From: Tipula vernalis
Lineage: Eukaryota; Arthropoda; Insecta; Diptera; Tipulidae
DNA length: 64,000 bases
NCBI GenBank assembly: GCA_958295665.1
Contig: OY282558.1
Location: 184,366,015 to 184,430,014 of the forward strand
Direction: 5' to 3'
A program made the position numbers and the translations under genes. This document shows, one piece after another, positions 59,456-64,000 of the stretch; within the stretch, counting starts at the first letter, position 1; each line of letters opens with the position of its first letter. Under the pieces are notes generated by a model. It made no database searches, was not told the DNA's origin, and saw nothing but the letters and a program-made list of their open reading frames with translations.

Positions 59456-59459
59456 GATA

Positions 59460-59916
59460 CGAATTTGTCACGAATTTTAAACTACACTGTTGGAAAATCT
59501 TCCACAGCGGTAAAAAATTCAGTTGACTTTGAAGCTGCGTACATGCTATACATTTCTGGTGAATATATAGATATATAGTTATAGGTTTCACAATTTAACA
59601 AACATAAAAAAAAACTTTATTTATTTAACTTTTTATTAATTATTACTTTCCATAACAGAGTTTGATTAAAAACTAAAAACTTAAAATCTAAAATTTAACT
59701 TTACGATTAAAATTCTCACCGAAATGTTCTTAATTAGCAAAAGATTGGAATTTACTTATTTCTACTTATTTCTACCTAACTATACAACTCACGTTGTGTG
59801 TAGTAATCAGTTTGATTATTCTAGTTAAGTAATCCTACACCTTACACGCGCAGTATGTGGAATGTTGTTATGTATAATCTGTTGATTCAGTCCTTTATAT
59901 GACCATAACTCCTCCC
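59460..59916 (-). repeat. Probable 3' LTR of errantivirus-type element
   Basis: The env stop lies in sequence that follows a purine tract (GGGGGAGG region on the minus strand near 59915). In gypsy-type errantiviruses the LTR starts AGT right after such a tract and overlaps the end of env. AATAAATAAAG near 59618 could be the polyadenylation signal. The left edge near 59460 is a guess, as the 5' LTR is outside the window. Confidence 0.4.
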
Positions 59917-61489
59917 GGGGGTGAAGAAAGGGCGTCCGCGTCCTTAATTTTGATGCCGGCTTTTGTTAATAGGTCCGAATATGATGTTGCTGTCTCAGCT
60001 TTCTGAACTTCGGAGTTTCGGCTTTTCGATTTTTCAATTTTGATTGATGTAGAGTGTCTTTGCATAACAATATAACTGAATAATACCAATATGCCGATTG
60101 ATGAGAGGGATACGCCTCCAGATAATGTCCACATCCAGTTCTCATGGTTAACTTGTCTTAGGTGTACATTCTTAATTTGATTTCTGTTTTGGATGTTTTC
60201 TTTGTTGATTACTTCGATGTTAAGCATTTCTACTAATTGACGGCTTGCCTGAATATTATAGAGGGCCCCTTGTATTTCTTCGATTTCACTCCTAATCTCG
60301 AAGGATTGGAATTTTTGATTTTTGAAGATTATAGTACAATTCCAGAAGGTCAAAAGGAAGTTTCCCGTTAACACTCTGTCGGAGGGTCCGCAGTTTGAGG
60401 ACAATGTTTCGTTTTTTGCATTGTTGATTAAAAGTTTGCTATCTGAGATGAATTGCATCTTTGTGTCAGGTTCACGTGTTACATTGCAGTGGCTTTTGGT
60501 CCCCAACACCAGTGGTTTAATACAGTCGTCGTTGAATTCTAGTATGTCTGAATGTTTTTGTACGAAATTATTGTACTTCGTACTTGTAAACAGTTCTTGG
60601 TTGCGTTTGATGAGATACTGTGGATGGTCCTTTATGATCGTATTATTGATGATCAACGGTAATACCAGTATCGCAGTTGAATTCTCTTCTTCCAATTTTG
60701 GTACTTGAAGTATGTAAAGTAGAGTTTCTTCGTTTACCGCTATTTTAGGGGTGACAAAATCCAGAGCTTCATCCGGCAAGGTGATGTTAATACCCTGATT
60801 AACCATTAGGTTCTTTATTTGGATGATCTCATTCAGTGAAAGAATTTTGCTGCTTGGCAGTTCCACCTTCGTTCTTATTATTGCATCCTGGATGTCTTCC
60901 AAAATTGTATTAATGCTGTCTATATGTTTACTATTGTGGCCAGCATTTCTATTTCTGTTAATACTATTCGGATGGCCATTGTATTATTTTTTAACGCTGC
61001 ATTTACTGTATCTGTAATTGTTTGAATTCTTCTGTCGATTTGTTTATTTATTTGGAATTGTTGGTTGTTTGCGTCAATTAGCTGGTTCATCGAACTGTTA
61101 ATGATACGTAAATCCTCGGCATCTGGGTTTCCCGCTACCCATTTCCATACCGTTCCCAACGTGTCCCACCTTTTATGTCTGTTAGTTCGGGTAGGTTTAA
61201 TTTGACGGAGATTGTTGTATAGTTTCTTAAATTTATTTCTTATTTTTCTATTAAGTTCTAACTTATCATACAATTTATCTGTAATAATTTTACTAATTGA
61301 TTCTACAGCTATTTCTATACTGGTGAGATTTATAGGATGTATGATTTTAACATTTCCTATTTGTATTTTACATTGGTTTGTTTTAATTAATAATATGGGG
61401 TCTTCATGTAAATTTTTGATCTCTAATTTTTGAGCATTACTAATATAAAATATAATTGTGAAAATCACTAAATATGGTTTTTTAAACAT
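59895..61489 (-). pseudogene. Errantivirus-type env gene with one frameshift
   Basis: The N-terminal frame (61489-60920, 189 residues) begins with a hydrophobic signal-like segment. It carries an RHKR furin-type site near residue 109 followed by the conserved WKWVAGNPDAEDL region of gypsy Env fusion subunits. The second frame (60902-59895, 335 residues) continues the ectodomain, with scattered cysteines and N-glycosylation-type sites, and ends with a membrane segment (near 60130-60060) and a short cytoplasmic tail. The two frames differ in phase and meet near 60910, so full-length Env is not made from this copy. Env mediates membrane fusion in infectious errantiviruses. Confidence 0.85.
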
Positions 61490-61530
61490 TATTTTCTGTA
61501 AAAAATAAAAAATAAAATAGTTACAATTAT

Positions 61531-63123
61531 TTATTTAAGTCTTTTAATTTTATTAACATTTCTCTTAATATTTCTCAATGTTCTAAAAGTTTTACCATTT
61601 ACATCTTTTATCTTAATTTCGACCCCCCTAGGTTGTGTTTTCGTCCTAATGTTTGGTTTAATGTAAACTAATTGGTCCTCCCTTAAATTTGGGGGTTCCT
61701 CTTTATTATTATTCTGATGTTTCATCTTATTTATTGTCTTTCCTAAGTTAACCTTTACTTGATTAAAAATAGCATTTGCTTGATCTTGTATTTCTTTCGG
61801 GTTCATTAGGCAGTTTTGATTGAAAATGACTTCGTTCGGTGTGAAACCGGTTGAAGAATGTACTGAATTGTTGTACAATGCTACAGAAAGTTCAATTGCA
61901 TTTGGAATACTTGAATTTGGGAATTTGTCTCGATTGGTATTAAAAATTTCTATTATTGTTGAATGTGTCTTTTCAACTTGGCCATTCGATTCTGAAGATG
62001 ATACATATTCCAATTTGATATTCAATTTGCTTAAATATTCTTTAAATTGCAACGACTGGAAGGTTGTCTCATGATCTGAGAGAATAACTTTGGGAATCCC
62101 GAATTGGGTGAAATACTTCGTTAAGGCATTGGTTGTGTCTAGAAGATTCTTGGTTTCGATTGGAATCATCTGTAGATGTTTAGAAAATGCGTCTATTATA
62201 GACAAGAAGTTTTTTCTGTTGATGTTAAAGATGTCAATATGCACTCGTTCTAATGGCCTTTCAGTGCTTGGTCGTGGAGAAATTTTGATATTATATGGTT
62301 TTCGATCATATTTGTGTGCGTTGCAAATACTACACGCGTTGATATGTCTTTTAATTATATTGATCATTCCAGGGAAAAAGTAGGATCGTCTTAATTGACT
62401 TTCCACCTCTCTTGTTCCGCGGTGCGCTCTCTCGTGTTCTTTGACTACAATTGTATTCTGACGCCCTTCATTGGTTACGTCTTCGACCATTTTTATGGTG
62501 AAAACAAAATGGCCTTTTTCAGAAAAATTTTCTCGAAATGATTCTTGAATAGTTTGGTAAAGCTTTTCTGGTGCCAGGATTGCTGTCTGTTTCCCATTAT
62601 GAAATTTCTTGAGGAAGTTAGTAATTTCTTCTTTTTGAAAAGATTTCTTTGAAATTATGATTCGTTTAAACTTAGGGAATATATCCTCCAGAATTATCGT
62701 ATCTAAATTCGAGGTCTTGAAAATTAGTTGATTCCTATAATAGTTTATAGGACGATCGGAAAAATGGATATAGTAGTCATCGGACGTATCCGCAGAGTGG
62801 ATAGTCTCTAAGTCACTATCATTGTCGGAGCGGTTTCCTGTTCTTCTTTGAGATTCACTTGAATTGTTACCCATATTCTCGTTGAAATTTAGTTCGTTAT
62901 TTTCTGTTGGCATCCTGCTGAGGGCATCTGCCACTACATTTGCTCTTCCTTCTTTGTAGATTACATCGTAATCATAATTCTCTAATTCGAGTCTCCACCT
63001 CAAAATTTTTGAATTCTTTTCCGATGATTTTATCAAGGTCAAGGGTTTATGGTCCGTTATTAACGTAAACTTGTTACCGTACAGGTATGGTTGAAATTTT
63101 TTTACGGACCATATTATGGCCAA
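61531..63123 (-). CDS. Errantivirus-type RNase H C-part and integrase
   Basis: Open for 530 residues. It starts in RNase H (IIWSVKKFQPYLYGN, then FTLITDHKPLTLI and RANVVADALSRMP). The integrase zinc region is HERAHRGTREVESQLRRSYF, then ACSICNAHKYD (HHCC). Catalytic residues are visible in ERVHIDIFNI (D), KVILSDHETTFQS (D; the usual SDNG is SDHE) and SSSESNGQVEKTHSTI (E). The basic tail RNIKRNVNKIKRLK ends at 61531, just before env. An in-frame TAA at about 63132 separates it from the RT part, where the family normally has an isoleucine-glutamate pair, so one point mutation accounts for the break. Confidence 0.88.
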   Translation of the reverse strand: MAIIWSVKKFQPYLYGNKFTLITDHKPLTLIKSSEKNSKILRWRLELENYDYDVIYKEGRANVVADALSRMPTENNELNFNENMGNNSSESQRRTGNRSDNDSDLETIHSADTSDDYYIHFSDRPINYYRNQLIFKTSNLDTIILEDIFPKFKRIIISKKSFQKEEITNFLKKFHNGKQTAILAPEKLYQTIQESFRENFSEKGHFVFTIKMVEDVTNEGRQNTIVVKEHERAHRGTREVESQLRRSYFFPGMINIIKRHINACSICNAHKYDRKPYNIKISPRPSTERPLERVHIDIFNINRKNFLSIIDAFSKHLQMIPIETKNLLDTTNALTKYFTQFGIPKVILSDHETTFQSLQFKEYLSKLNIKLEYVSSSESNGQVEKTHSTIIEIFNTNRDKFPNSSIPNAIELSVALYNNSVHSSTGFTPNEVIFNQNCLMNPKEIQDQANAIFNQVKVNLGKTINKMKHQNNNKEEPPNLREDQLVYIKPNIRTKTQPRGVEIKIKDVNGKTFRTLRNIKRNVNKIKRLK

Positions 63124-63132
63124 TGCTTCTTT

Positions 63133-64000
63133 TTAATTAGTCGCATAATTTATTTCTGTAGAGTTAAGGGTGCGTGAAGCGAAAGCAATAGGTCTTTCAA
63201 CGTTACTTTGAATCTGAGATAGGACTGCACCCAGAGCGAAAGCTGATGCGTCCGTTGTTAAAATGAACTGTTTGGTGAAATCCGGGTACGCTAATATCTG
63301 ATCAGTAGCCAGGATTCTTTTCAGCGTCTCAAAGGCTTTTATGTACTCGATGTCCTTAATATTGATGGTTGTGTCTTTTTTCAGGTATTTGGACATAGGC
63401 TTTGTTATTTTAGAATAATCCTTAATGAACCTTCTATAATAGCCTGCGAGTCCTAAGAATTGTTTGATTTCTTTGGGATTTTTAGGTAGCGGCCAGTCCA
63501 AAATTTTTTGTATTTTGTCTGTATTTGGCTTCACGCCTTCCTGTGTTATTATGTGTCCGAGAAACTCGGTTTCCCGTTTTAGAAATTCACATTTATCTAG
63601 TTGAATTTTCAGATTGAAATGTGACAGTCTCGTGAGTACCTTATTAAGATTCTGTATGTGGTTATCCAAGTTATGTCCCACTATAATTATGTCATCTAAA
63701 TATACGTGACATATATCTCCAATTAGATCTTGTAAGACATTGTTCATGGCACGTTGGAAAGTAGCAGGGCCGTTTTTTAGGCCGAAAGGCATTCTGTTGA
63801 ACTCGAAATGACCTTTTCCAGTTGAGAATGCCGTTTTCTCCTGCGACTTTTCGTCGATTGGGATCTGGTGGAAACCGGATTTTAAATCTAAGGTTGAAAA
63901 GTATACTGATTTTCCCAAGTTGTCCAGGATTTCCTCTATTTGCGGAATCGGATACTTGTCATCTACCGTTTTTTCATTCAACTTACGGTAATCAATTACG
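63133..64000 (-). CDS. Errantivirus-type reverse transcriptase, partial at window edge
   Basis: The frame is open through the right edge of the window (VIDYRKLNEKT precedes the first ATG near 63981), so that ATG is internal. RT motifs run in order: FSTLDLKSGFHQIPID (A), FNRMPFGLKNGPATFQRAM (B), HVYLDDIIIVGHNL (C, catalytic YLDD) and RETEFLGHIITQEGVKP (D/E). The thumb and tether read FLGLAGYYRRFIKDYSK. RNase H begins with FILTTDASAFALGAVLSQ, holding its first catalytic aspartate. The frame ends at a single TAA after NYATN. All RT catalytic residues are intact. Confidence 0.92.
   Translation of the reverse strand, partial: VIDYRKLNEKTVDDKYPIPQIEEILDNLGKSVYFSTLDLKSGFHQIPIDEKSQEKTAFSTGKGHFEFNRMPFGLKNGPATFQRAMNNVLQDLIGDICHVYLDDIIIVGHNLDNHIQNLNKVLTRLSHFNLKIQLDKCEFLKRETEFLGHIITQEGVKPNTDKIQKILDWPLPKNPKEIKQFLGLAGYYRRFIKDYSKITKPMSKYLKKDTTINIKDIEYIKAFETLKRILATDQILAYPDFTKQFILTTDASAFALGAVLSQIQSNVERPIAFASRTLNSTEINYATN

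Larger units (their letters stand above)
59460..64000 (-). mobile_element. Env-bearing Ty3/gypsy (errantivirus-type) element, partial
   Basis: A minus-strand element entering from the right edge. It contains pol (RT, RNase H, integrase), env, and a probable 3' LTR around 59460-59916. The order pol-env-LTR, an env protein with an RHKR cleavage site, and an AGT-start LTR after a purine-rich GGGAGGAGT tract are features of insect errantiviruses such as gypsy. Pol is nearly open, with one stop between RT and RNase H, and env has one frameshift, so this copy is younger than the others in the window. Gag and the 5' LTR lie outside. Confidence 0.9.

Overview
The window is eukaryotic and almost certainly insect nuclear DNA. 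It is very AT-rich, has no compact operons, and is filled with decayed transposable elements of the classes seen in insect genomes: Tc1/mariner, pogo/Tigger, BEL/Pao, Ty3/gypsy with and without env, a LOA-like LINE whose ORF1 resembles DUF4780 proteins, GIY-YIG Penelope-like elements, MITEs and foldback elements. An env-bearing gypsy (errantivirus type) and a LOA-like LINE suggest an insect, perhaps a dipteran; the species cannot be named. No complete host gene was found. The best host candidate is a 43-bp micro-exon at 27063-27105, flanked by good AG and GTAAGT splice signals, so much of the window could be a long intron or repeat-rich intergenic DNA.

Layout, left. 1-519 holds three copies of a 181-bp tandem unit. 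2771-2931 is a 161-bp MITE flanked by TTA, next to a LINE reverse-transcriptase scrap. 3630-4873 is a full-length but dead mariner with TA flanks. 5103-6634 is a cluster of solo LTRs, two of them head to head. 6715-7530 is a dead pogo/Tigger transposase and 7790-8400 a Jockey-like LINE fragment. 11267-11907 is a 641-bp element with 23-bp perfect inverted ends. 12420-13700 is a foldback-like element with short subrepeats. 13801-21303 is a complete but broken BEL/Pao retrovirus-like element with both LTRs and an env-like gene.

Layout, centre. 21483-25908 is a 4.4-kb foldback element with an 8-bp target duplication and an array of 161-bp units. A Penelope fragment (24003-25204) has inserted into that array with its own 11-bp duplication. 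28598-33960 is a LOA-like LINE on the minus strand, itself interrupted by a 385-bp insertion. Tc1 and mariner deletion relics follow at 35310-35890 and 40720-41040. 42583-46460 is a 3.9-kb satellite with a higher-order period of about 477 bp.

Layout, right. A second MITE copy at 49857 abuts a long (TA)n(GA)n tract. A LINE 3' end and a perfect 23-bp hairpin lie near 50.5-51 kb. 51739-56381 is a Ty3/gypsy relic that begins exactly where a Penelope reverse transcriptase is cut (56382). 57106-57848 is a 743-bp palindromic element flanked by TA. 59460-64000 is an env-bearing gypsy element running off the right edge.

The genes form no pathway. Each belongs to its own mobile element, and the biology is the order of nested insertions and the structural repeats. 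All boundaries and motifs were read by eye; no alignment, folding or database search was run.
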